Assembly (NCBI GenBank): GCA_910577295.1
Contig: CAJTLS010000007.1
Location: 34,060 to 98,059, forward strand
Length of the DNA stretch: 64,000 nucleotides
Origin: an uncultured Eubacterium sp.
Lineage (GTDB): Bacteria; Bacillota; Clostridia; Lachnospirales; Lachnospiraceae
Direction of reading: 5' to 3'
The notes beneath the pieces are model-generated. The model was given only the letters and a program-made list of their open reading frames with translations, did no database searches and had not been told where the DNA came from. Position 1 is the first letter of the stretch; the number at the start of each line of letters is the position of its first letter. The translations under genes were made by a program, and so were the position numbers. Positions 9,369 to 18,214 of this stretch are shown here, in pieces.

Positions 9369-10283
9369 ATGGCTCGCAAGAATAAGAAGAAAAAAACTTT
9401 AGCATTTAAAAATGCGGTGGCAGGCTATTTATTTATTACACCGTTTATCATCGGATTTATTATGTTTATGTTAATTCCGTTGATTCAGTCTCTTCGTATG
9501 AGTTTTAGTACGGTAGAGCTGGAGGGTGGCTTGTCTATGACATGGGCAGGTCTTGAAAATTATCGTCAGGCGCTTTTTGTAGACCCGGAGTTTGACCCAG
9601 CTCTGATTAAAGAGTTAGTCAAAATGCTGACGAATGTTCCGGCAACATTAATTTTTAGTTTCTTTATTGCTTTGTTGTTAAATCAGACCTTTAAGGGAAG
9701 AGGTGCCGTGCGTGCTATCTTTTTCCTGCCGGTTATTCTTTCTTCCGGTGTTATTGTCGGTTTGGAAAGTGGAAATACGTTATTGGCAGATATGAAAGAC
9801 GTTATTGAAAGCACATCGAATGATGCAAGCATTACCAGTGTGTTGGAGAGTATATTGATTACATCGGAATCAAGTCCGATGTCCCGAATGTTCTGGTATG
9901 TATTTGAGATTATTAACAGTGTGTATGATATTGCAATAGCGTCCGGTATCCAGATTATCATCTTCCTGTCCGCCTTGCAGACAATTTCACCTAGTATGTT
10001 TGAGGCGGCAAAGATTGAGGGATGTACGGCATGGGAGAGCTTCTGGAAGATTACGCTGCCAATGGTAAGTTCTATGATTTTGGTAAATATTGTATATACC
10101 GTAATCGACTTCTTCCTGAAAACGGATAATGCGGTTATGGAGAAAATTGATAAGGTCGGTATCGGAGGCGCCATGGATTATGGACAGGCGTCGGCGATGG
10201 CTTGGGTTTACTTTCTCTGTGTTATTGTAGCGTTGGGTCTTGTTTCGTTGATTATTTCTAGGAGGGTATACTATTATGAGTAA
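9369..10283 (+). CDS. ABC sugar permease, MalF type (second transporter)
   Basis: This 304-residue permease has an N-terminal membrane segment (AVAGYLFITPFIIGFIMFML) and the EAA loop EAAKIEGCTAWESFWKITLP. Residues about 130-175 form a polar insertion between membrane segments (ESGNTLLADMKDVIEST) absent from the first permease of this locus, so it is not a simple duplicate. The ribosome binding site AAGGGGGGTG lies inside the end of the DUF5696 gene, whose stop is directly adjacent. This tight coupling links the lipoprotein and transporter. It overlaps the next gene by 8 bases. Confidence 0.92.
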   Translation: MARKNKKKKTLAFKNAVAGYLFITPFIIGFIMFMLIPLIQSLRMSFSTVELEGGLSMTWAGLENYRQALFVDPEFDPALIKELVKMLTNVPATLIFSFFIALLLNQTFKGRGAVRAIFFLPVILSSGVIVGLESGNTLLADMKDVIESTSNDASITSVLESILITSESSPMSRMFWYVFEIINSVYDIAIASGIQIIIFLSALQTISPSMFEAAKIEGCTAWESFWKITLPMVSSMILVNIVYTVIDFFLKTDNAVMEKIDKVGIGGAMDYGQASAMAWVYFLCVIVALGLVSLIISRRVYYYE

Positions 10284-11274
10284 GATGGGTACTAAATTCA
10301 AAACCTTCAGGGAACGCAACAAGAAATCCAATGGTTATCTGTTGAGAAAGACATCTTTCAATGTTGCTTACAAAATCATACGTTTTGTGTTGTTATTTGG
10401 ACTGTGTTTCCTGATTTTGCAACCGTTATTAAATAAGATTTCCATCAGTTTAATGGAAGAGCGTGATTTGTATGATTCTACGATTAATGTAATTCCAAGG
10501 CATTTTACGTTGGATAACTTTAAGATAGCTTCGGATCTGATGGAATATTGGAAAGCGCTGGGTAATACCTTTTGGATTTCCCTGTTAGTAAGTATTTTGC
10601 AGATTATTTCCTGTACTTTGGTAGGATACGGATTTGCGAGATATAAATTCCCATTAAAGGGACTTTGGTTTGCGATGGTTGTACTGGTAATTGTAATTCC
10701 GCCATCCACGATTCAATCTTCCCTTTACTTAAACTTCCGTTATTTTGATATCTTTGGTATCTTCCAATTGATAACGGGTGAACCGTTGAACCTTTTGGAT
10801 TCATTTACCCCGTATGCACTTATGTGTCTCGGATGTATGGGATTGAAAAACGGTTTGTACATTTATATGCTGCGTCAGTTTTTCCGCGGTATTCCTAAAG
10901 AACTGGAAGAGGCGGCATATGTTGACGGATGCGGTAAGTTTAAGACGTTCCTTCGCATTATGCTGCCGGATGCAAAACCAATGATTACATCTTGTTTTCT
11001 GTTTTCATTCGTATGGCAGTGGACGGATAGTTTTTATGCGGGGATGTTCCTGTCGAGTGATTATGCGATTTTATCCAATAAAGTGTCCCGCTTATCGGAG
11101 GTATTGAACTCCTTTGTAAAAGCGACGACGGGATTGGATAAGGCTTCTACTGCGTATGCATCGGCCATGATTGGAACCGGTACGTTAATGATTATCATTC
11201 CTTTGATTATCGTGTATCTGTTTGCTCAGAAAGGATTTGTTGAGAGTTTGAGCCAGTCGGGTATCAAGATGTAA
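10276..11274 (+). CDS. ABC sugar permease, MalG type (second transporter)
   Basis: This 332-residue permease carries the EAA loop EAAYVDGCGKFKTFLRIMLP and ends with the typical VESLSQSGIKM. AGGAGGG at 10260-10266, inside the preceding gene, serves the ATG at 10276. It is longer at the N-terminus than the first MalG-type protein, with about 40 basic residues before the first membrane helix. It would dimerise with the preceding permease. A perfect 8-bp hairpin lies between this gene and the binding-protein gene that follows. Confidence 0.92.
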   Translation: MSKMGTKFKTFRERNKKSNGYLLRKTSFNVAYKIIRFVLLFGLCFLILQPLLNKISISLMEERDLYDSTINVIPRHFTLDNFKIASDLMEYWKALGNTFWISLLVSILQIISCTLVGYGFARYKFPLKGLWFAMVVLVIVIPPSTIQSSLYLNFRYFDIFGIFQLITGEPLNLLDSFTPYALMCLGCMGLKNGLYIYMLRQFFRGIPKELEEAAYVDGCGKFKTFLRIMLPDAKPMITSCFLFSFVWQWTDSFYAGMFLSSDYAILSNKVSRLSEVLNSFVKATTGLDKASTAYASAMIGTGTLMIIIPLIIVYLFAQKGFVESLSQSGIKM

Positions 11275-11309
11275 GGAAGCAGTGTGTGGCACTTTTTAAA
11301 TGATTATAT

Positions 11310-11328
11310 CGAATTACTCTGTAATTCG
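11310..11328 (+). promoter_or_regulatory. Perfect hairpin between permease and binding-protein genes
   Basis: CGAATTAC and GTAATTCG form a perfect 8-bp inverted repeat around the 3-base loop TCT, 29 bases upstream of the next start codon. No T-run follows, so it is not a normal intrinsic terminator. It could be an mRNA-stabilising or processing structure that allows more binding protein than permease, or a palindromic operator. The sequence alone cannot choose. Confidence 0.5.
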
Positions 11329-11357
11329 TATAATAAATAAAATAAGGAGGTTAAAAA

Positions 11358-12794
11358 ATGAAAGTAAGCGTAAAGAAGTTAATTGCAATGGGTCTGTGTG
11401 TAGTTCTTACTGTAGGTACTCTTACCGGCTGCGGTGGAAGTGAAAAAGCGGGGAGTGATAAAGGCTCTTCTGCTAATAAAGAAGGTGAAAGTAAATCTGC
11501 AGAAAAGAAAACATTTGAAGACTTGGGAGGGATGGACATTATTGTCGGTGACTGGTATACCGAAGCCAGTACTCTCGCCGACAGAACCGACGAGTTCGGA
11601 AAGAAACAGAATCAGTATTGGGAAGAGATTCAGAAACAGTACAATTTTACGATTAAACGTGATGCCGTATTTTCTTATACTGATGCAAAGGCAGACTATG
11701 TAAACGCCGTTATGGCAAATAATCCGAAATTCCAGTTGTACTATTTGTATCAGGAATTTGTATCCGAGCCTTTGATGAAAGGTCTGATGTATGATTTGAG
11801 TACTCTTCCAGAATTCAACTTCGATGAAGAGAAGTGGAATCCTACCGTAAAAGAGCTGATGAGCATTGGTGATGGAATTTGGGGTATGAGTCCTGAAAAT
11901 GAGCCTCGAGGTGGTATCTTCTATAATAAGCGTCTCTTTAAAGAGGCTGGTATTAACGAAGAAGAGCCATATGAACTTCAAGCTTCCGGCGAATGGACGT
12001 GGGATAAGTTCGAAGAGTATTGTAAGAAGCTGACAAAAGATACGGATGGTGATGGAAAGACAGACCAGTATGCGATGGCAAGTTTCTCCAAATATTATCT
12101 TCCGATGTGTGCAGCAAATAACAATGCTACTTTTGTTTCACGAAACAAGGATGGTAAGTATGAAAACGCAATTACGACAAGCGAGTTCAAAAATGCTATG
12201 AACTGGGGCGTTGATTTGATTAAGAAAGGTTATATACAGCCAAAACCAGAGAACGCCGCATGGGATTGGTACAAAGCAGCATTCCGCGATGGCGAGTCAG
12301 CAATGCAGACGGCAGAAGTGTATGAGATTAGCGCATTTGCTGATATGGAAGATGACTGGGGCTTTGTTATGTTCCCATATAATCAGGATACGAAAGGCGC
12401 TACCAACAAGACAACGCCAAATGACAATATTGTAGTAATGCCAAGCTGCTTTGATGCAGATACAGCAGAGAAGATTGCTTTTGCTTATGATTTGTATACG
12501 GAGCCAGTAGATGGTTATACACCGGAGGAGCAGGTTCTGGAGAAATATTATACACAGTTCCGCGATGACCGTGCTGTAGACGAGACGATTTCCATGATGT
12601 TACAGCAGGAGCATAAATCTACGTCTTATCTTCCGATGATTAGTGAAATCGATTATGGTGATTTCTGCTACAGTGTATATGCTATGGCAACGACACCAGC
12701 CAAGAAAATTGAAGAGCTTTCTTCAAAATGGGGAAGTCAGATTGACAAAGTTAATAAGAACTATGAGAAGTTCGCACAAGAGCATACGAAGTAA
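11358..12794 (+). CDS. Sugar ABC transporter substrate-binding lipoprotein (second transporter)
   Basis: This 478-residue lipoprotein has a lipobox LTGC (Cys25) followed by a Gly/Ser/Lys/Glu-rich linker of about 25 residues. The rest has family-1 solute-binding features (GGIFYNKRLFKEAGINEEEP, WTWDKFEEYCKKLTKDTDGD, GESAMQTAEVYE). DTDGDGKTD resembles a calcium-binding loop seen in some sugar-binding proteins. AAGGAGG precedes the ATG. It closes the transport block; a weak terminator-like hairpin follows. It probably serves the two permeases just upstream. The ligand is unproven, but xylan-derived aldouronates fit the downstream enzymes. Confidence 0.9.
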   Translation: MKVSVKKLIAMGLCVVLTVGTLTGCGGSEKAGSDKGSSANKEGESKSAEKKTFEDLGGMDIIVGDWYTEASTLADRTDEFGKKQNQYWEEIQKQYNFTIKRDAVFSYTDAKADYVNAVMANNPKFQLYYLYQEFVSEPLMKGLMYDLSTLPEFNFDEEKWNPTVKELMSIGDGIWGMSPENEPRGGIFYNKRLFKEAGINEEEPYELQASGEWTWDKFEEYCKKLTKDTDGDGKTDQYAMASFSKYYLPMCAANNNATFVSRNKDGKYENAITTSEFKNAMNWGVDLIKKGYIQPKPENAAWDWYKAAFRDGESAMQTAEVYEISAFADMEDDWGFVMFPYNQDTKGATNKTTPNDNIVVMPSCFDADTAEKIAFAYDLYTEPVDGYTPEEQVLEKYYTQFRDDRAVDETISMMLQQEHKSTSYLPMISEIDYGDFCYSVYAMATTPAKKIEELSSKWGSQIDKVNKNYEKFAQEHTK

Positions 12795-12814
12795 TCAAAT
12801 GTAATATAAGAATG

Positions 12815-12860
12815 AGGGCTGTTCAGAATAAGCGAAAGGTTTGTTTTGTACAGCCCTTTC
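12815..12860 (+). terminator. Possible weak intrinsic terminator after binding-protein gene
   Basis: AGGGCTGT (12815-12822) and ACAGCCCT (12850-12857) form an 8-bp stem around 27 loop bases, followed only by TTTC. The long loop and short T-run make it weak; it may allow read-through into the glycoside hydrolase genes. Confidence 0.4.
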
Positions 12861-12862
12861 TA

Positions 12863-12898
12863 AGCTTGGCGGCGGGTTTGATTTGGCATCGTCAGGCT
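12863..12898 (+). repeat. 36-bp hairpin repeat, copy A
   Basis: A 10-bp stem starts AGCTTGGCGG and is closed by TCGTCAGGCT, with three G-U pairs. The loop is 16 bases. It aligns without gaps to 39066-39101 at 27 of 36 positions, and every stem difference keeps pairing. It lies 5 bases after a terminator-like hairpin and 69 bases before the GH3 start codon. Confidence 0.7.
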
Positions 12899-12967
12899 GA
12901 TAAAAGTAGAAAACAATAGATGCAGGCATCTTTTAAAATAGAAGAATGGGTAAATAAGGAGGAAATG

Positions 12968-15112
12968 ATGGAACGTTATCAGGATGAAACACTTACATTT
13001 GAAGAGAGAGCAGCAGATTTAGCGTCTCATATGACATTAGAAGAAAAGGTATACCAGACGTTACATGGAGCTGCAGCAATTGAAAGGCTTGGAGTCAAGG
13101 CATATAATTATTGGAACGAGGCTCTTCACGGCGTGGCAAGAGCAGGAGTGGCTACCGTATTTCCTCAGGCCATTGGCTTAGCCGCTACCTTTGATGAAGA
13201 TTTTTTGGAAGAGATAGCGGAGGTCATTTCTGACGAGGGGCGCGCAAAGTTTAATGCACAGCAAAAATATGGTGATTATGATATTTATAAAGGTTTGACT
13301 TTTTGGTCTCCCAATGTCAACATTTTTCGCGACCCAAGGTGGGGGCGCGGACATGAAACATATGGAGAAGACCCTTATCTGACGAGCCGCCTTGGTGTTA
13401 GGTTCATAGAGGGCATGCAGGGTAAGGATGAGAAGTATATGAAAGTGGCCGCCTGTGCTAAACATTTTGCCGTACATAGCGGGCCGGAGGACATAAGACA
13501 TAGTTTTAATGCAGAGGTATCGCAGCAAGATATGCGGGAGACTTATCTGCCTGCTTTCAAGGCATGTGTGAAAGAGGCTGGTGTAGAAGTCGTGATGGGA
13601 GCGTACAATCGTACGAATGGCGAGGCTTGTTGTGGAAGTAAAACATTATTAGAAGACATTCTCCGCGGGGAGTGGCAATTTAAGGGACATGTCACATCCG
13701 ACTGCTGGGCCATCAAGGATTTTCACGAATATCACATGGTAACAGCAAATGCGGTAGAGAGTGTAGCGCTGGCAATGAACACGGGTTGTGATTTGAACTG
13801 CGGCAATATTTACGGCAATCTGTTAAAGGCGGTTGAACAGGGCATTGTAAAAGAGGAGACAATCGAGAGGGCGGTTGTTCGTCTTTTGACGACGCGAATG
13901 AAATTGGGTCTTTTTGATGCGCCAGAAAAGGTACCGTATAATACGATAAATTATGATGTAGTAGACTGTCCAAAACATAAAGATGTGAATGAAAAAGCAG
14001 CACGTAAGAGTGTCGTACTGTTGAAAAATGAAAAACAATTGCTTCCGCTGAATAAAGAGAAGATTAATACGATAGGAGTTATTGGGCCAAATGCCAATAA
14101 CCGCAAAGCGTTGATTGGAAATTATGAGGGAACGGCTTCCGAATACATTACTATATTGGAAGGGATTCAGAGATATGTTGGTGATGATATTCGGGTTATG
14201 TTCTCGGAAGGCTGTCATTTGTGTAAAAATAAAATGCAGGTGCTGGCTCAGGAAAGAGACCGTCTATCGGAAGTACGCGCGGTGGCCGACTGTTCAGATG
14301 TCATTATTGCCTGCATGGGATTGGATGCCAGTCTGGAAGGTGAGGAAGGAGATGAGGGCAATGAGTTTGCCAGTGGCGACAAGCCAAATTTGAACCTTCC
14401 GGGTCTTCAGGAAGAAGTGTTGAAAATATTAGTTGAGGCAGGAAAACCGGTTGTTTTAGTAGTATTATCGGGAAGCGCTCTGGCAATTAATTATGCTGAT
14501 GAAAATATTCCGGCGATTCTTCAGGGATGGTACCCGGGGGCCAGAGGAGGAAAGGCGATTGCAGAGATACTTTTTGGTGAGTACTCACCGGAGGGAAAAC
14601 TGCCGGTAACATTTTATCGTACAGTTGAGGAACTTCCGGAATTTACTGACTATTCCATGAAGAACCGTACCTATCGCTATATGAAAAAAGAGGCGCTGTA
14701 CCCGTTTGGATATGGCTTGAGTTATACGGAGTTTACCTGTTCGCATGAGACGGTTGAAAGGGATGGAGACAAGTTTAATGTTTCCGCTCTCTTGTCAAAC
14801 GAGGGAGAAATGGATGGTGCGGAGACGCTGCAGGTTTATGTGAAAGCGTGTCAGGACGGCGCGCCGAACTGGCAGCTTAAGGCATTGAAAAAAGTTGCCG
14901 TCAAAGCCGGCGGGGAAGCGAAAATCACCGTTGCTTTAGAGGAAGCGGATTTTGCACTTTATAATGAAGAGGGAAGAAAGATATTAAAGGCAGGCGACTA
15001 TGAAGTGTACGTCGGGACATCGCAGCCGGATACGAGAAGCGTGGCGCTAACAGGCAGGACTCCGGCAAAAATTACCGTGCACTTTGATGAAGATAAGGAA
15101 ATTGCAGAATAA
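12968..15112 (+). CDS. Glycoside hydrolase family 3, beta-xylosidase-like
   Basis: This 714-residue enzyme has the GH3 N-terminal barrel (HGVARAGVATVFPQAIGLAA), the KHFAVHSGP motif and the nucleophile motif VTSDCWAI (Asp245). A C-terminal alpha/beta domain (LQGWYPGARGGKAIAEILFG) and a fibronectin-III-like domain follow. There is no signal peptide, so it should act in the cytoplasm. The frame is open from 12920, but AAGGAGG at 12956-12962 stands 5 bases before the ATG at 12968; ATG 12965 is the alternative. The TSDC-type nucleophile motif and the GH67 gene immediately downstream favour xylosidase over glucosidase; activity is inferred. Confidence 0.88.
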   Translation: MERYQDETLTFEERAADLASHMTLEEKVYQTLHGAAAIERLGVKAYNYWNEALHGVARAGVATVFPQAIGLAATFDEDFLEEIAEVISDEGRAKFNAQQKYGDYDIYKGLTFWSPNVNIFRDPRWGRGHETYGEDPYLTSRLGVRFIEGMQGKDEKYMKVAACAKHFAVHSGPEDIRHSFNAEVSQQDMRETYLPAFKACVKEAGVEVVMGAYNRTNGEACCGSKTLLEDILRGEWQFKGHVTSDCWAIKDFHEYHMVTANAVESVALAMNTGCDLNCGNIYGNLLKAVEQGIVKEETIERAVVRLLTTRMKLGLFDAPEKVPYNTINYDVVDCPKHKDVNEKAARKSVVLLKNEKQLLPLNKEKINTIGVIGPNANNRKALIGNYEGTASEYITILEGIQRYVGDDIRVMFSEGCHLCKNKMQVLAQERDRLSEVRAVADCSDVIIACMGLDASLEGEEGDEGNEFASGDKPNLNLPGLQEEVLKILVEAGKPVVLVVLSGSALAINYADENIPAILQGWYPGARGGKAIAEILFGEYSPEGKLPVTFYRTVEELPEFTDYSMKNRTYRYMKKEALYPFGYGLSYTEFTCSHETVERDGDKFNVSALLSNEGEMDGAETLQVYVKACQDGAPNWQLKALKKVAVKAGGEAKITVALEEADFALYNEEGRKILKAGDYEVYVGTSQPDTRSVALTGRTPAKITVHFDEDKEIAE

Positions 15113-15126
15113 AATTGGAGGGAAAT

Positions 15127-17097
15127 ATGGAATACAGCAAATGTTGGCTGGATTACCGGCCGCTTGAGTCGGTAGAAGAGGTATGGCTGACGCTTATTGT
15201 TTCGTGTGATGGCTTGATTATAGAAAGCGCTGTCAAAGAATATGTTTTGGCAATGGAAAAACTGGCTGGCAGAAAGCCGGCAGTGACAGCAGACGAAACG
15301 GCTGCGGGTGTCAGGCTTCTTGTGGATGAAAACATCGTGTCCGGTACGGACGGTTATCAAATTATCGGGGAAGACGGCGGCTACAAGATTACTGGACAGT
15401 CGCAAAGCGGCGTTCTCTATGGCGTTTTTCATTTTCTTCGTATGACGGTAAACGGAGGACTGTCACAATTGCCCGTTGAAAATGTACCGGCAATGCCGCT
15501 GCGTATGATGAATCATTGGGATAATATGGACGGCAGTATTGAGAGAGGATATTCAGGAGAATCATTCTTTTATAAAGACTATGAGATTTTGTGGGATGAG
15601 CGTCTGGAACACTACACGCGTATGATGGCGTCTATTGGGATTAATGGTATTGTCATAAATAATGTAAATGTCCATGAGAAAGAGACGTATTTGATTACCG
15701 ATACTTATTTGCAAAAAGTAAAACAATATGCGGATTTATTTCAGAGATATGGAATAAAGCTATATACCAGTGTTAATTTTGCTGCACCAATGGAATTGGC
15801 AGGATTTGATAACTGTGACCCGCTGGAGCCGCAGGTGGCCGAGTGGTGGAAAGAAACGACGGCACATGTCTATGAAGTGATTCCGGAATTTGGCGGATAT
15901 TTGGTAAAAGCCGATTCAGAGGGAAGACCGGGGCCGTTTACTTACCAGCGGACTCATGCCGATGGAGCCAATATGCTTGCGCGTGCGTTAGCTCCGTATG
16001 GAGGAATCGTAATCTGGCGCTGTTTTGTCTATAACTGCGGCCAGGATTGGAGAGACAAGAAGACCGACCGTGCGCGTGCGGCATATGATAACTTTATTCA
16101 TCTGGATGGGTGTTTCGACGAAAACGTAGTGCTGCAGATAAAGAACGGACCGATGGATTTTCAGGTGCGGGAACCGGTGTCTCCATTGTTTGGCGCCCTG
16201 AAAAAGACGAATATGATATTGGAAGTACAAATTGCACAAGAATATACCGGTCAGCAGATTGACCTCTGTTATCTGCCTCCTATGTGGCGTGAGATTTTGG
16301 ACTTTGATACTTATGCGCAAGGGAAAGGGAGTACGGTAGCGAATATTGTGCGGGGCGCTGCATACGGACAGAAGTTTTGCGGTATGGCTGCGGTCATCAA
16401 TACGGGTAATGATAAAAACTGGACGGGAACGGATTTGGCGGCCGCCAATACATACGGATATGGCAGGCTGGCAATGGAGCCGACTATGTCCTGCGAAACG
16501 ATAGCAAAAGAGTGGACAGATTTAACACTTGGTGCTAAAGTAGAAAAAGATGTAGTCAATATGTTAATGAAATCGTGGCCGACCTATGAGAAATATACGT
16601 CGCCGCTCGGTATTGGCTGGATGGTGACGCCGCATTATCATTATGGTCCGGATATTGACGGATATGAATATGACCGTTGGGGTACTTATCATCGTGCCGA
16701 TTGCAATGGTCTGGGAGTTGACCGCACGCCAGCGGGTACAGGTTATACGAACCAGTATAACGAGCCGTGGAGAACAATTTATGCAGATGTGGAACAATGC
16801 CCGGAGGAATTATTGCTCTTTTTCCATTATATTCGCTATGATTATACCCTAAAATCCGGTAAGACACTGATACAGCACATTTATGACACGCATTTTGAGG
16901 GCGTGGAAGAAGTAGAGGCGATGATTGCCGCATGGAAATCATTGAAAAACCGTATTGCCGGAGAAGTGTACGGGCGTGTGCTGGAGCGGATGGAGCTTCA
17001 GTTGACCAATGCAAAAGAATGGCGTGACCGCGTAAATACATATTTTTACCGCAAGAGCGGCGTGAAAGACGAAAAAGGAAGAACAATTTATGAATAA
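15127..17097 (+). CDS. aguA: Alpha-glucuronidase, GH67
   Basis: This 656-residue protein matches GH67, which removes (4-O-methyl)-glucuronic acid from the non-reducing end of xylo-oligosaccharides. Likely catalytic residues are visible: acid Glu265 in VKADSEGRPGP, and the base pair Asp344 in KNGPMDFQVREP and Glu372 in QIAQEYTGQ. The 28-residue gap between the last two equals that of characterised family members. No signal peptide is present. The TTG at 15115 is in frame, but GGAGGG before ATG 15127 decides the start. It lies 14 bases after the GH3 gene, so the two probably work on the same imported aldouronate. Confidence 0.93.
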   Translation: MEYSKCWLDYRPLESVEEVWLTLIVSCDGLIIESAVKEYVLAMEKLAGRKPAVTADETAAGVRLLVDENIVSGTDGYQIIGEDGGYKITGQSQSGVLYGVFHFLRMTVNGGLSQLPVENVPAMPLRMMNHWDNMDGSIERGYSGESFFYKDYEILWDERLEHYTRMMASIGINGIVINNVNVHEKETYLITDTYLQKVKQYADLFQRYGIKLYTSVNFAAPMELAGFDNCDPLEPQVAEWWKETTAHVYEVIPEFGGYLVKADSEGRPGPFTYQRTHADGANMLARALAPYGGIVIWRCFVYNCGQDWRDKKTDRARAAYDNFIHLDGCFDENVVLQIKNGPMDFQVREPVSPLFGALKKTNMILEVQIAQEYTGQQIDLCYLPPMWREILDFDTYAQGKGSTVANIVRGAAYGQKFCGMAAVINTGNDKNWTGTDLAAANTYGYGRLAMEPTMSCETIAKEWTDLTLGAKVEKDVVNMLMKSWPTYEKYTSPLGIGWMVTPHYHYGPDIDGYEYDRWGTYHRADCNGLGVDRTPAGTGYTNQYNEPWRTIYADVEQCPEELLLFFHYIRYDYTLKSGKTLIQHIYDTHFEGVEEVEAMIAAWKSLKNRIAGEVYGRVLERMELQLTNAKEWRDRVNTYFYRKSGVKDEKGRTIYE

Positions 17098-17130
17098 CGT
17101 GGACAAAACCACAGAAAAGAGGTAGTAAAT

Positions 17131-18213
17131 ATGGATATGACGTTAAGATGGTATGGTGAGGGAAACGATAGTGTGACATTGGAGCAGATTCGCCAAATAC
17201 CGGGTGTGACCGGTGTCATTACTGCGCTTCATGACATTCCGGCCGGGGAGGCATGGACATATGAAGAAGTTATGAAAAGAAAGAAAGAAGTAGAAGCAAA
17301 AGGACTGAAGCTGGTTGGTGTGGAGAGTATTAATGTACACGAAGATATTAAGATTGGCCTGCCAACGAGAGACCGACTGATTGAGGATTACTGTAAATCA
17401 CTTGAGGCAATCGCAAAGGCAGATATTCATTTAGTGTGCTATAATTTTATGCCAATTTTTGATTGGACAAGAACCGACCTTGCCATGCCGTTAGAAGACG
17501 GCTCTACGGCGCTTGCTTATGATTCTTCTATCATTGACGGAATAGATGCCAGCGAGATGTTTGAGCGTGTGGAGAAAGCGAGCGGTGGTTTCGTAATGCC
17601 GGGCTGGGAGCCAAACCGCAAAGATGAAATTATGGAATTGTTTGAGAAGTATAAAGATGTGGACGCAGATAAACTTCGTGAGAATTATAAGTACTTTTTA
17701 GATGGTATTATGCCGACCTGTGAGAAATATAAAATTAAGATGGCGGTTCATCCTGACGACCCGGCATGGGATGTCTTCGGGTTGCCACGAATTGTCACAT
17801 GCGAAGAAGATTTGCTCAAGATAGCAGACATGAATAAAAGTATATATAATGGTTTTACTTTCTGCACCGGCTCGCTGGGAAGCAATTTAAACAATGATTT
17901 GCCAAAAATAATCCGCAATCCTAAGATTGCAGAGCGGATTCACTTTGCCCATATCCGCAATATTAAATATGAAAATGACAATCTGTTCCATGAAGTTTCC
18001 CACCTGTCAAAAGATGGAAATTTTGATATGTACGAGATAGTAAAGGCTTTGATTGACATGGGCTTTGACGGTTGTATCCGACCGGATCACGGACGGATGA
18101 TCTGGGACGAACAGGCACGGCCGGGGTATGGTCTGTATGATCGTGCACTGGGAGTTGCATATATTAACGGCTTATGGGAAGCGATTCATAAAAATAAAAA
18201 AGGGAGAGATTGA
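17131..18213 (+). CDS. uxuA: Mannonate dehydratase
   Basis: UxuA converts D-mannonate to 2-keto-3-deoxy-D-gluconate in glucuronate breakdown. At 360 residues it has the usual length. The metal-site residues of this family can be placed at His207 (AVHPDDPAWD), Cys245 (FCTGSLGSN), His274 (HFAHIRNIK) and Asp319 (RPDHGRMIW). Its start follows AAAAGAGG, 33 bases after the GH67 stop, and uxuB begins one base after its stop. The order GH67-uxuA-uxuB links glucuronate release directly to its catabolism. Confidence 0.95.
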   Translation: MDMTLRWYGEGNDSVTLEQIRQIPGVTGVITALHDIPAGEAWTYEEVMKRKKEVEAKGLKLVGVESINVHEDIKIGLPTRDRLIEDYCKSLEAIAKADIHLVCYNFMPIFDWTRTDLAMPLEDGSTALAYDSSIIDGIDASEMFERVEKASGGFVMPGWEPNRKDEIMELFEKYKDVDADKLRENYKYFLDGIMPTCEKYKIKMAVHPDDPAWDVFGLPRIVTCEEDLLKIADMNKSIYNGFTFCTGSLGSNLNNDLPKIIRNPKIAERIHFAHIRNIKYENDNLFHEVSHLSKDGNFDMYEIVKALIDMGFDGCIRPDHGRMIWDEQARPGYGLYDRALGVAYINGLWEAIHKNKKGRD

Positions 18214-18214
18214 G

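Noticed and set aside
9369..11274. Second permease pair as a recent duplication of the first
   Set aside because: Sequences and loop lengths differ widely; they are separate members of the same family.
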